Position numbers and translations under genes: made by a program
In this document: positions 38,893-47,899 of the stretch, in pieces
How positions within the stretch are numbered: position 1 is the stretch's first letter
How the letters are laid out: every line of letters begins with the position of its first letter
The notes under the pieces: model-generated
The model's input: the letters and a program-made list of their open reading frames with translations, nothing else
Told to the model about the DNA's origin: nothing
Database searches by the model: none
Assembly: GCA_963931105.1 (NCBI GenBank)
Contig: OZ007004.1
Span: 1,674,001-1,738,000 of the forward strand
Length of the DNA stretch: 64,000 nt
Direction: 5' to 3'
Source: UMGS1590 sp900552455
GTDB taxonomy: Bacteria; Bacillota; Peptococcia; Peptococcales; Peptococcaceae

Positions 38893-40592
38893 AACATTTT
38901 CCATTTCCGATCGTCAACAAGGACAACTCAAACTGCCTCGACTGCTACCGCTGTTTGAGAAAATGTCCCCTTGATGCGATCGAATTTTCGTCCGGACGCG
39001 CGCGCATCATCACAGAATCCTGCATCGTCTGTGGGGATTGCATCCGCGAGTGTCCGCAAAAGACCAAGCGCATCATCAGCGACATGGATTTCGTCATCCG
39101 CGCGCTGAACGAAGGCAAGCCGCTCGTCCTCAGCATCGGCGAAATGGCCCTCCTGGCCACCAAGATGTCGCCGATCGAGCTCGCCGAAAAAGCCTACAAC
39201 ATTGGCTTTGACTACATCGAAGAGCTCGACGTGCTCGAAGAAGAAGTCATCCGCGAAGTGAAGGAATACGTGCGCGCCAGCGACAAGCTCGTGCTCTCGA
39301 GCCATTGTCCCGTCATCGTCAACCTCGTTGAGCAGCACTATCCAGAATGGATCGAGCATCTTCTGCCGCTGACAAGCCTCGCCTCGCTCCACGCCAAGGA
39401 TCTGAAGAAACGCTTCCCAGATCACATGGTCGTGCACGCAGCAAGCTGCCCCGCAGAATTTTACAACCGCCAGAACGACGAAGACATCGACTATCTCATC
39501 ACACTTTCCGAGCTTGAGCGCATCATCCGCTACACCCCAGCCGTGCGCAGCGCCGCAGACGCCGAAAATCCGTACTACCTCGAATTTGAAGGCGGCTACG
39601 CCTTCTCCGTCGTCGGCAACCTCTCCGCGCGCCTCATCGATGATGGCGTCGTCGATCGCAACGCCGTCGAGTGGTATTCCGGCGTCGAAGCCTGCATCGA
39701 CATCCTCAAGAAAAAAGACCAGGGCCTCTGCGAAGAAGTCCAGTTCCTCGAGCTCATGGCCTGCGAAAGCGGCTGCGTCACCAGCGTCGATATCATGATC
39801 CCCGACAGCGTCTTCGGGCGCTGCCTGCGCATCAAGCAGTACAACGGCGACCGCATCTATCTGCCAACCTTCCAGCTCAGCGTGCCGCCAATCACATCAA
39901 CCTTCGAAAATCGCAAATACGAGCAGCCAAAGGTTGACGCCCAGGCCGTGCGCGCCGAAATGGACGCCTGCTTCAAGGATACCGACGCCATCACCTTAAA
40001 CTGTGGCGCCTGCGGCTACGACACCTGCTACGCCAAAAGTGCCGCCGTCGTGCGCGGCGAAGCCACGCGTGACATGTGCATCAGCTATCTCAAGGCCAAG
40101 GCCGAATCCTTCGCCAACTCCGTCGTCAACAACATCGCCAGCGGCATCCTCGTGTTCGACAAAGATTACACCATCCTGCAGATGAATCCGTACATCGAGA
40201 AAATGTTCGGGCCATACCACATGGAAGTCGGAGGTCTCCTCAGCGATTATTTTGACGTGCGCTACATGCGCAAAACCGTTGAAAAAGGCGAGATCGTCCG
40301 CAACCTCAAGATCGCCTTCAAAGACCTCGGCATCTGGACCCAGCAGACCATCCAGCCGCTCGACAGCGCGCGCTACGTCGCCTTCATCGTCGACATCACC
40401 GACAGCGAAAAGCAGCGCGAGCAGTTCAACGCCGTCAAGCGCGAGCTCCTCGTCAACGCCAACCAGGTCATCGACGACCAGATGCGCACCGCCCAGGAGA
40501 TCGCCAACCGACTCGGTGAAACCACCGCAGCAACAAAGATCACCCTGCTCAAACTCATCCAGGAATTCGAGCGGGAGAAGGAGTTGACCTAA
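38889..40592 (+). CDS. Sensory [FeFe] hydrogenase-like protein with PAS domain
   Basis: This 567-residue protein has two [4Fe-4S] clusters (Cys16/19/22/26 and Cys45/48/51/55), an H-cluster-type domain, a 4Fe-4S domain with Cys372/375/380/397, and a PAS domain (about 405-520) with a coiled helical tail. All four H-cluster ligands seem present: Cys140 in SSHCP, Cys187 in ASCPAE, Cys292 and Cys296 in MACESGC. The residue before Cys140, normally the proton-relay Cys of TSCCP, is His139, and the MPCxxK motif is changed. This fits group C sensory hydrogenases, which sense H2 rather than turn it over. The next gene is a SpoIIE-type phosphatase, the likely output. Confidence 0.88.
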   Translation: MKHFPFPIVNKDNSNCLDCYRCLRKCPLDAIEFSSGRARIITESCIVCGDCIRECPQKTKRIISDMDFVIRALNEGKPLVLSIGEMALLATKMSPIELAEKAYNIGFDYIEELDVLEEEVIREVKEYVRASDKLVLSSHCPVIVNLVEQHYPEWIEHLLPLTSLASLHAKDLKKRFPDHMVVHAASCPAEFYNRQNDEDIDYLITLSELERIIRYTPAVRSAADAENPYYLEFEGGYAFSVVGNLSARLIDDGVVDRNAVEWYSGVEACIDILKKKDQGLCEEVQFLELMACESGCVTSVDIMIPDSVFGRCLRIKQYNGDRIYLPTFQLSVPPITSTFENRKYEQPKVDAQAVRAEMDACFKDTDAITLNCGACGYDTCYAKSAAVVRGEATRDMCISYLKAKAESFANSVVNNIASGILVFDKDYTILQMNPYIEKMFGPYHMEVGGLLSDYFDVRYMRKTVEKGEIVRNLKIAFKDLGIWTQQTIQPLDSARYVAFIVDITDSEKQREQFNAVKRELLVNANQVIDDQMRTAQEIANRLGETTAATKITLLKLIQEFEREKELT

Positions 40593-40593
40593 G

Positions 40594-41736
40594 ATGGCTA
40601 TTATCGGTGAAGTCGGCATCGCGCAGCTGCGCCATGTCGGTGAAGAACTCTGTGGCGACAACGTCGAGATCATCCGCAATCCCGACGAAACCGTCATCGT
40701 CCTTTCAGACGGCCTCGGCAGCGGCGTCAAAGCCAACATCCTGAGCTCCCTGACCGCCAAGATCTGCTCCAAGATGATCGCAGCAGACGTGCCCATCGAG
40801 GACGTCGTCGACACCCTCGTCAACACCCTGCCAACCTGCTCCGAGCGCGGCGTCGCCTATTCCACCTTCTCCATATTGCGCCTGTACAACAACGGCGTTG
40901 TTTATATGGTCGATTTCGACGGCTGCCCAATGGTCCGCATCACAAAAGATAAAGAGATCTCCGCCATCGAGACCAACCCAACCGACGCCAACGGCAAAAC
41001 CATCCACGAGACCAGCTTCCGCCTCGAAGCCGGCGAGACCATCGTCATTGTCAGCGATGGCGTCGTGCAGGCAGGTCTCGGCGAAATGCTGCCATTCGGC
41101 CTCGGCACAGATGGCCTCATCGACACCCTCCAGCGCTTCTGCGACCTCGACGACAACGTCCAGAGCATCGCCTGGAAGATCGTCAACATCTGCAAAAGCT
41201 ACTACATGGGCGAGCCAGGCGACGATACGACGGCAGTCGTGGTCCGTCTCAAGGAAGAGCAGAGCATGGTCATCATGACCGGCCCGCCTGTCAATCCCGC
41301 AGACGACGCCCGCATGGTCTCGCGCTTTGAAGCCACCGAAGGCACCCACGTCATCTGCGGCGGCACCACCGCCCAGATCTACGCCCGCGAGACCGGCAAA
41401 AAAATCTTCTCAGATTTCAAATACGTCAACAAAAAGATCCCGCCAACCTCGCGCATCGAAGGCGTCGACCTCGTCACCGAAGGCATCATCACCCTCTCCG
41501 CCGTGATGAACCTCCTCGAAGACCAGGAGCTGCCAAACAGCGACGACGGCGCTACCCTTCTCCTAGAGAAGATCATGGAAAGCGACCGCATCGTCTTCCT
41601 CCAGGGCATGGCCACCAACATCGCCATGAAAGACAACATGCCCGTCGACCTCGACCTGCGCGACGTCATCGTCGAAAAACTCGCCGCCAAGCTCCGCAGC
41701 ATCGGCAAGATCGTCGAGATCGTGCAGTATGATTAA
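40594..41736 (+). CDS. SpoIIE-family (PP2C-type) protein phosphatase
   Basis: This 380-residue protein has a PP2C/SpoIIE domain: metal-binding Asp in VLSDGLGSGVKA (about 37-48), IVSDGVVQAG and GDDTTAVVV. The last roughly 150 residues form a separate domain with ICGGTTAQIYARETG, unknown to me. It starts one base after the PAS-containing H-cluster protein, which suggests that the sensor controls it. Its substrate would be a phosphorylated Ser/Thr protein, such as an anti-sigma antagonist; none is visible in the window. Confidence 0.9.
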   Translation: MAIIGEVGIAQLRHVGEELCGDNVEIIRNPDETVIVLSDGLGSGVKANILSSLTAKICSKMIAADVPIEDVVDTLVNTLPTCSERGVAYSTFSILRLYNNGVVYMVDFDGCPMVRITKDKEISAIETNPTDANGKTIHETSFRLEAGETIVIVSDGVVQAGLGEMLPFGLGTDGLIDTLQRFCDLDDNVQSIAWKIVNICKSYYMGEPGDDTTAVVVRLKEEQSMVIMTGPPVNPADDARMVSRFEATEGTHVICGGTTAQIYARETGKKIFSDFKYVNKKIPPTSRIEGVDLVTEGIITLSAVMNLLEDQELPNSDDGATLLLEKIMESDRIVFLQGMATNIAMKDNMPVDLDLRDVIVEKLAAKLRSIGKIVEIVQYD

Positions 41737-41742
41737 CGTAAG

Positions 41743-41771
41743 AATCCCACGCGCGTGCGTGGGATTTTTTT
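41743..41771 (+). terminator. Terminator after the sensory hydrogenase operon
   Basis: The 10-bp stem AATCCCACGC / GCGTGGGATT is followed by a T run. Confidence 0.9.
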
Positions 41772-41868
41772 GCGAAGCGGAAACGAAAATGTGTGCCTTT
41801 GGTGAGAAATGTCCGGTCTTCATGATAAATCCACAATCCTGTGATACACTGGCCAGGAGGTGGTTTAT

Positions 41869-42540
41869 TTGAAGAAAATCTTGATCGTAGAAGATGAGCC
41901 GGATATCCAGGAAATCCTGGAAACCTATCTCCAGCATGCAGGCTATGAAACGACCCTTGCTGGAGATGGCGTGGAGGCGCTGGCAAAATTTCAGGAAGGC
42001 GCGTTTGATCTGGTCCTCTTGGATGTCCTGCTGCCGAAAATCGATGGCTTTGGCGTCTGTGAATGCATCCGCAGAACGTCCAACGTGCCGCTCCTGATGC
42101 TGACGGCGCTGGATGGCGAAGAGGAGCAGCTGCGCGGCTTCGGGCTGGAGATCGACGACTATGTCACAAAGCCATTTTCCATGCCCATCCTGCTGCAGAA
42201 GATCCGGGCGATATTGCGCCGCGCCTCAGGCACTGGCGAAGAAAATCGTCTGCTGCGTTATCGGGATCTGACGCTGGATCTCGATGGCATGGAGGCTGTT
42301 CTGGCTGGACGTTCGTTGGATCTCACTGTGCGCGAGTTTGAATTGCTGCAAGTTTTGATCGCCAGCCCGGGCCGGGTGTTTACGCGGGAGGTGCTGCTGG
42401 CAAAGCTCTGGGGCTACGATTTCTTTGGTGATGAGCGCGTGGTCGACAGCCACATCAAAAACCTGCGCCATAAGCTGGGGGTCAATTACATTGAAACAGT
42501 AAGGGGAGCTGGCTATCGTGTTGCGAAAGAAAATCCGTAA
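41869..42540 (+). CDS. OmpR-family response regulator
   Basis: This 223-residue regulator has a receiver (EDE at 8-10, phosphoacceptor in LVLLDVLLP, YVTKPF) and a C-terminal winged helix ending in LRHKLG...YIETVRGAGYRV. A TTG start at 41869 is chosen: AGGAGG lies 8 bases before it and the protein then begins MKKILIVED as in the family; a GTG at 41860 overlaps the ribosome binding site. Its stop overlaps the kinase gene by 23 bases. The ABC/peptidase operon downstream is the likely target. Confidence 0.94.
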   Translation: MKKILIVEDEPDIQEILETYLQHAGYETTLAGDGVEALAKFQEGAFDLVLLDVLLPKIDGFGVCECIRRTSNVPLLMLTALDGEEEQLRGFGLEIDDYVTKPFSMPILLQKIRAILRRASGTGEENRLLRYRDLTLDLDGMEAVLAGRSLDLTVREFELLQVLIASPGRVFTREVLLAKLWGYDFFGDERVVDSHIKNLRHKLGVNYIETVRGAGYRVAKENP

Positions 42541-43972
42541 AAGCCTGACAGCCCGCATTTTTTTGATCACTGTCCTCGTTTTGCTGGGCGCTGGCACGAT
42601 CACCTTCGGCCTGATCGCCTGGGCAACGCCGAGCAGCTATCGTGCAGTGATCGACGCTGATCTCACAAGAAAGGTCCAGGCGCTGACAGAGACGCTGCAG
42701 GACGTTCCTCTGGCGGATTGCGGCCCGGCGCTGGAGGATTTTGTGCGCGAGGCTGGCGCAGATGTGACATTGGCAGCGCCGGATGGCGGGATCGTGTTCT
42801 CCAATGTGCAGCTTGCAGGCGACGCGCTCACAGAGGACGCTGCAGCGACGGACGAAACAGAAGCGACCATTGCTGTGACGACGGCTGAGCAGGCGACGCT
42901 GACAGCCGAGGTGTTTTTTTCTGATCAGGCGCGCTCCTACACGCTCTATGTGACGCCGCGGCTGGAAGCAGAAAACGTGGCAGTGCGCGCGCTGATCCAG
43001 ATGGCGCCGTGGGTGCTTTTGACAGTGCTGTTGTTTTCGCTCCTGGGCGCCTTTGTGTATTCCAGATACATCACGCGGCCGATCGTTCAGATGAGCGACA
43101 TCGCTGGAAAAATGGCGGATATGGATTTCGACTGGAAATGTCAGGAGACCAGAGAGGACGAGATCGGGCATCTGGGGCGAAGTCTCAATCAAATGGCAGC
43201 GAAGCTTTCGCAGGCGCTGGAGGCGCTGCAAGCGTCCAACGCAGCGCTGCGCGGCGAGGTGGAGCAGGAACGGGCGCTGGATCTGCAGCGTAGGGCGTTT
43301 TTTGCAGCTGCTTCCCATGAGCTGAAAACGCCGGTGACGATCCTGCGCGGCCATCTTTCCGGACTTTTGGACGGCATCGGCATCTATCAGGATCAGGAAA
43401 AATATCTCGCCCGCTCCCTGCAAACGACGGCGCGCATGGAGCATCTGATCCAGGAGATCCTGATGGTTTCTCGGATGGAAGTCAGGGAGCATGAGCTGCC
43501 TTTGGAGCGCCTTGATCTTTCAGCGATCACAGAAGAGCAGCTGGCGCTGGCCGCTGATCTGCTTGAGCAAAAAAATCTACGTGTCGCTGCTGATCTCTCT
43601 CCAGCGCTGATGCTGGATGGCGAGCGCGCGATGCTCGCGAAGGCGATCGGCAATCTGCTTGCCAACGCCGCGCTCTATTCGCCCTGCGGAGAAAACATCC
43701 GCATCTGGTCCGGAACGAAGGACGCTGCGCCGACACTCATCATCGAAAACACTGGCGTTCATATTGGCGAAGACGCGCTGCCCCATCTCTTTGATGCGTT
43801 TTATCGCGAGGAACGCTCGCGCAATCGCCAGACAGGCGGCAGCGGGCTGGGGCTTTATCTGGTGCGGATCATTCTGGAGCGGCATGGCGCAAGCTGCGCG
43901 ATCGATAATACGGCAGCAGGCGTCCGGGCGACGGTGCGCTTTGACCAAGCTGCACATAAGACGCACACCTGA
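42518..43972 (+). CDS. Sensor histidine kinase
   Basis: This 484-residue membrane kinase has TM1 (about 12-34), an extracytoplasmic region of about 125 residues rich in Ala and acidic residues, and TM2 (about 160-182). A HAMP domain follows, then HisKA (FFAAASHELKTPVTIL) and an ATPase domain with N (GNLLANAALYS), F (LFDAFYR) and G2 (GGSGLGLYL) boxes. The GTG start follows GGGGAG inside the regulator gene, so the two are coupled. No normal DGPG G1 box is visible; IENTGVHI takes its place, as in some kinases. Confidence 0.93.
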   Translation: MLRKKIRKSLTARIFLITVLVLLGAGTITFGLIAWATPSSYRAVIDADLTRKVQALTETLQDVPLADCGPALEDFVREAGADVTLAAPDGGIVFSNVQLAGDALTEDAAATDETEATIAVTTAEQATLTAEVFFSDQARSYTLYVTPRLEAENVAVRALIQMAPWVLLTVLLFSLLGAFVYSRYITRPIVQMSDIAGKMADMDFDWKCQETREDEIGHLGRSLNQMAAKLSQALEALQASNAALRGEVEQERALDLQRRAFFAAASHELKTPVTILRGHLSGLLDGIGIYQDQEKYLARSLQTTARMEHLIQEILMVSRMEVREHELPLERLDLSAITEEQLALAADLLEQKNLRVAADLSPALMLDGERAMLAKAIGNLLANAALYSPCGENIRIWSGTKDAAPTLIIENTGVHIGEDALPHLFDAFYREERSRNRQTGGSGLGLYLVRIILERHGASCAIDNTAAGVRATVRFDQAAHKTHT

Positions 43973-43995
43973 AGCATGCAGGTGTGCGTTTCTTC
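43961..43995 (+). terminator. Terminator after the kinase gene
   Basis: The 11-bp stem ACGCACACCTG / CAGGTGTGCGT is followed by TTCTTC. It overlaps the kinase stop codon. Confidence 0.75.
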
Positions 43996-44078
43996 ATATA
44001 AAACACATATTGGCGTCAAGTGTGCTTCATCTTGCTGCGATATTCTGAGGATGAATCTGAACAGAAAGGATGAAGACG

Positions 44079-44939
44079 ATGAATATTGAATGTCAAGATT
44101 TGAGCATGGCCTATGCGAATGGGAAACAGGCGCTGCAGCATGTGGATCTGACGCTGGAAGCGCCGAGCCTGATCGGGCTATTGGGGCCCAACGGCGCTGG
44201 CAAATCCACGCTGATGAAGCTGTTGGTGTCGGCGCTGGTGCCGACTGGCGGCGATATCCTGATCGACGGGCAGCCCCTTGCCAAAAGAGAGCGATTTTTG
44301 AAATCGCACTTAGGCTATCTGCCGCAGGATTTTGGCCTCTTCGACGAGCTGACAGTGGCGCAATTTTTAGGCTACATGGCAGCGCTGAAAGGCGTGCGCC
44401 GCCCAGAGCAGGCGATCAGCGCAGCGATCCAGGCGGTCAATCTGCAGGAAAAATCCCGGGCGCAGATCCGCACCTTGTCTGGCGGGCAGCGTCAGCGCGT
44501 GGGCATTGCGCAGGCGCTTTTGGGCGAGCCCTCGCTGCTCATTTTCGATGAGCCGACAGTGGGGCTGGATCCTGAGGAGCGCATCCATTTTCGCAATCTC
44601 TTTTCACGCAGCGCGCAGGATCGTTTGGTGCTGCTTTCCACTCATATTATCGAGGATGTGCAATCGGTGTGCGATCAGATCGTCGTGATGGATGGCGGCC
44701 GGATCCTCTTCGCTGGAACACCGGCGGCCATGATCCGCGCGGCGGCTGGGCACGTTGGTGAATTCTTCGAACAGGATCTGGCGCAGGAAGAGGGCCTGCA
44801 CATCACAGCGCGGGTGAACACCAGCCAGGGCATCCGCTGTCGCGTGGTGGCAGACAAGCTTCCGGATTATGTCAGGATCGCAGAGCCTTCGCTGGAGGAT
44901 GCATATCTCTATCTGATCTCGCGGGAGGAGGCGCAATGA
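44079..44939 (+). CDS. ABC transporter ATP-binding protein (ABC-2 type, BcrA/DrrA-like)
   Basis: This 286-residue ATPase shows Walker A GPNGAGKST (about 36-44), Q-loop LPQDFGL, signature LSGGQRQRVG, Walker B LLIFDEPTVGLDPEER and H-loop STHI. The roughly 70-residue C-terminal extension is typical of ABC-2 systems. The second ATG (44079) is preferred, with AAAGGA 9 bases upstream. It overlaps the permease-peptidase gene by ATGA and forms an operon with it and a second permease. Confidence 0.94.
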   Translation: MNIECQDLSMAYANGKQALQHVDLTLEAPSLIGLLGPNGAGKSTLMKLLVSALVPTGGDILIDGQPLAKRERFLKSHLGYLPQDFGLFDELTVAQFLGYMAALKGVRRPEQAISAAIQAVNLQEKSRAQIRTLSGGQRQRVGIAQALLGEPSLLIFDEPTVGLDPEERIHFRNLFSRSAQDRLVLLSTHIIEDVQSVCDQIVVMDGGRILFAGTPAAMIRAAAGHVGEFFEQDLAQEEGLHITARVNTSQGIRCRVVADKLPDYVRIAEPSLEDAYLYLISREEAQ

Positions 44940-47125
44940 ACATGCTGAAGCTTCTGCCGTTAGAATTGAAAAGATTGCTGCAGAGCCGTTTCACCTGGCT
45001 GGTCATCGCGCTGACAGCATTTTCGCCTGTGCTGGGACTCGTTCTCTACAAGCCAGCCAGCGCCACGACCATGCTGTCGCTGTATCTGGCGAATCCAGCC
45101 ATCGCCGGCGGCGCAGCAGGAGGGATCCTCTTCGGCGTGCTGACCATCTGCGAATGGGATCGGGCAGTCCGCCATCGCGTCGAAGTGCTGATGGATGCAG
45201 TGGCCTCTCCGCTCAGCCTGGCGCTGGTGCGATTGTCAGCGCTGATGGTCTGCGCGCTGTGCGCTTTTGCGCTCACGCTGCTGGCCTGGCTGCCCATCAG
45301 CAAAGGACTGATCGGCGCTGTGTTCGATCTCAGCGATTATGCGCTGGCCTATCTGCTTTTCATGGGCCTGGCGCTGCCGCTGGGGATCTTGGCAGCAGCG
45401 GCCGCCTACCAGTTTTGCCGACGTGCCGATCTTGCGCTGCTGCTGTTTGCGGCCTTTGCGGCGCTTTCCCTGACTCTGTGGGCGGACAACTGGCAGCTCT
45501 GCTGGCTCAATCCCTGCGTCTGGGCGCTGTCCGACGATTTTTCAAACGTGCGCATTTTTCGCTCCGTTGGCTATATGCGGCTGACGTGGCTGCTAGCGCT
45601 TTCCGGCGTGTGGACGCTTTCCTGGCTCTGTGTGCGGCAATATGGCAAGGGGCTTTTGGGCTCGCTGCGCCAGAATATCCGGCGCATCTATCGTCCAGCC
45701 ATCGTGGTGATCCTGCTGGCCTGCTCAGGCACAGCCTACGCCGCGCAGCCCTTCGTCGATCACAGCAATCTGGACGAAACAGCGATGACCTTTGCCGAGC
45801 TGGACTATGCCGAGGGCGTGGTCTGCACAGCGCGTTCCGCGCAGGTTTTTCCGGATGTCCAGGCAGGAACGCTGTCTGGCCAGGCCAGCTACTGGTTTGC
45901 AAACACCTCTGGCAAGGAGCAGGTGGTCGCCTTTGGCGTGACGCCAGGCTACGAGATCTCACATGTGCAGGCAAATGGCGAGGACGCGCCATTTACGCTG
46001 AGCGATTATCAGGAATATAACGAGGCCAAGCTGGAGGTGACCATTCCTGCTGAGAAAAGCGTGGAGCTGACGCTGGATTACGCAGGCTTTCCTCAGGAAA
46101 ATCGCATGATGTCCACCATGCAGGGTAGCATGGAGATCACAGGGGAATATCTGTGTTTGGAAAATGCCGCCCTGTCGCCACGATTGATGAATGTGCTGCC
46201 AGCTGGCGCGCTGTATCCGACGACGATCGAGATTACGCTCCCGGCACAGATGGCGGTGATCCCCTTTGGCGATAGTGACGCAACGGCTGTCGCGCATCAC
46301 GAGGATGGCACTACAACCTGGCGCTACGAAACCGACAGCACCGGCGGCATTCTCTATGCAGGCGACTACATTCGCGAAGACATCGCAGCCGGCGATCTGA
46401 CGATCGCGTTCTACTACGGGCGCAAGCATCAGGCCGTGATGGAAGACGCTGAAGCAGTGGATGCTGTAAAATCTGTGGTCGATTATTGCAGCGAGCACTA
46501 TGGCCCGCTGTCCTTTGGCGCTGGTGAAACGCTCAAGCTCATCCAGAGTCGCGTGTCCGGCGGCGGCTATGCAGCGGATGGCGCCAGCTTGCTGGATGAG
46601 GCAGATTTCACCGCAGAAAATCTTGCCAACGCTGACAAAGGCGCTGGCGCTGGAGAAGTGATGATCCACGAGCTGGTCCATCAGTGGTGGGGGCTGGGGA
46701 ATATGTTTGACCAGTCCGATCCAACCAGCCCCTGGTCCGCAGAAGGACTCACAGTCTATACGACCTATCGCATCGCCAAAACGCTCTACGGAGAGGCGTA
46801 TGCGCAGGCGCACTACATCGACAGATGGCAGCAGGCCGTGGACGATTATTATCAGGATTTCTATGTGCGCAATCCCGATGCGCTGGCAGCGCTGCCAGAG
46901 GAAAAGCAGCTGGAGATCACCAACAACCTCACCTATGTGCGGCAGTATTGCGAAATGCCGCTGAAGATCCTGAAGGCCGAAGCGCTCGTAGGCGGGGAAG
47001 AGGAGATGGACCAGATCTTGCACAAACTATTCACGCGCGAGATCGATCCCTTGTCGCCGTATCTGACCTATGAGGAATTTCTGGCTGCCTGCGGGCTGAA
47101 GGAGGAGGCGTTGAACCTTGCGTAA
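44936..47125 (+). CDS. ABC-2 permease fused to an M1-type metallopeptidase
   Basis: This 729-residue fusion has an N-terminal permease of about 250 residues with six or so helices, a further helix (about 252-272), and an outer part resembling M1 aminopeptidases. The zinc motif HELVH (578-582) is followed by WSAEGLT with Glu603. There are 20 residues between the second His and this Glu, against the usual 18. The GxMEN substrate motif of classical M1 enzymes is not seen; SGGGYAADG stands in its place. Permease/M1 fusions beside an ABC ATPase are known in Firmicutes and Bacteroidetes, role unclear. The peptidase part should face outside. Confidence 0.88.
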   Translation: MNMLKLLPLELKRLLQSRFTWLVIALTAFSPVLGLVLYKPASATTMLSLYLANPAIAGGAAGGILFGVLTICEWDRAVRHRVEVLMDAVASPLSLALVRLSALMVCALCAFALTLLAWLPISKGLIGAVFDLSDYALAYLLFMGLALPLGILAAAAAYQFCRRADLALLLFAAFAALSLTLWADNWQLCWLNPCVWALSDDFSNVRIFRSVGYMRLTWLLALSGVWTLSWLCVRQYGKGLLGSLRQNIRRIYRPAIVVILLACSGTAYAAQPFVDHSNLDETAMTFAELDYAEGVVCTARSAQVFPDVQAGTLSGQASYWFANTSGKEQVVAFGVTPGYEISHVQANGEDAPFTLSDYQEYNEAKLEVTIPAEKSVELTLDYAGFPQENRMMSTMQGSMEITGEYLCLENAALSPRLMNVLPAGALYPTTIEITLPAQMAVIPFGDSDATAVAHHEDGTTTWRYETDSTGGILYAGDYIREDIAAGDLTIAFYYGRKHQAVMEDAEAVDAVKSVVDYCSEHYGPLSFGAGETLKLIQSRVSGGGYAADGASLLDEADFTAENLANADKGAGAGEVMIHELVHQWWGLGNMFDQSDPTSPWSAEGLTVYTTYRIAKTLYGEAYAQAHYIDRWQQAVDDYYQDFYVRNPDALAALPEEKQLEITNNLTYVRQYCEMPLKILKAEALVGGEEEMDQILHKLFTREIDPLSPYLTYEEFLAACGLKEEALNLA

Positions 47126-47828
47126 AATATTTTTCTATGAATGCAGGCGACTGCTCTGCAACAAATTCTTTCTGGGCCTGCTGCTGGTGATCCTGTTCTA
47201 CAGCTGGCAGGTGCTGAATCGTGTGACAATCTTTGGCATCGCGCACACAGCGCCCTATTCTCCCTGGAGCTTTGGCGACTATCTCTGCCGCATGTTGCCG
47301 CTTTTGTGGATGGGCGCGCTGTTTTCTCTGAGCTTTTTCAGCGGCAAAGCCGAGGCGCGGCGAAAAGCGCTGACAGCCGCCACGCCTGTGAACCCAGCCG
47401 TCTACAGCATGGTGCGCTGCAGCGCGGCCTTCGTGGGAACAGCGCTTGTTGCCCTTGTGGTGATCCTGCTGGCGCTCGTGTTTTATGGCAGGCTGTTTCA
47501 TTGGGCAGAGTGGCGCACGCTGATCTTTCCCACTGTGATCACGCTGCTGCCACCGTTGGTTTTTGCGCTGGGCAGCGGCTGGGCATTGGGGCGTTTTCGC
47601 TCCTGGTTGCTTTATTTGTGGATGCTCTTTCCAGTGGTGTGGATCGCGCTGCCCTTGCCGGATAGTTTCGGCCTCGTCACCGGCAGTGCATTTGCCGAGC
47701 GGCCGCTCGCGCTGAACACATTGGATCCTGCATTTTCGCTCTCGCAGGAAACGATCATTTGTCAATGCGCGCTGTTTTTTGCAGGCACAGCGCTGTTGTT
47801 CCTCCATCCCAAGAACAGGCGCTCGTAA
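47118..47828 (+). CDS. ABC-2 type permease subunit
   Basis: This 236-residue protein has six predicted helices, beginning RKIFFYECRRLLCNKFFLGLLLVILFYSW-like, typical of ABC-2 permeases. The start is a TTG at 47118 inside the end of the peptidase fusion gene (8-base overlap), with GGAGGAGG upstream. It probably pairs with the fused permease and the ATPase at 44079. Confidence 0.82.
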   Translation: MRKIFFYECRRLLCNKFFLGLLLVILFYSWQVLNRVTIFGIAHTAPYSPWSFGDYLCRMLPLLWMGALFSLSFFSGKAEARRKALTAATPVNPAVYSMVRCSAAFVGTALVALVVILLALVFYGRLFHWAEWRTLIFPTVITLLPPLVFALGSGWALGRFRSWLLYLWMLFPVVWIALPLPDSFGLVTGSAFAERPLALNTLDPAFSLSQETIICQCALFFAGTALLFLHPKNRRS

Positions 47829-47834
47829 TTGCGC

Positions 47835-47863
47835 TTGAGATATCGGCGCGATGCCAGTACAAT
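47835..47863 (+). promoter_or_regulatory. Promoter of the MBL-fold hydrolase gene
   Basis: TTGAGA (47835-47840) and TACAAT (47858-47863) are 17 bases apart. Confidence 0.7.
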
Positions 47864-47899
47864 AGAGTCAACGAATGACTAAGAAGGGAAGATCAGACC

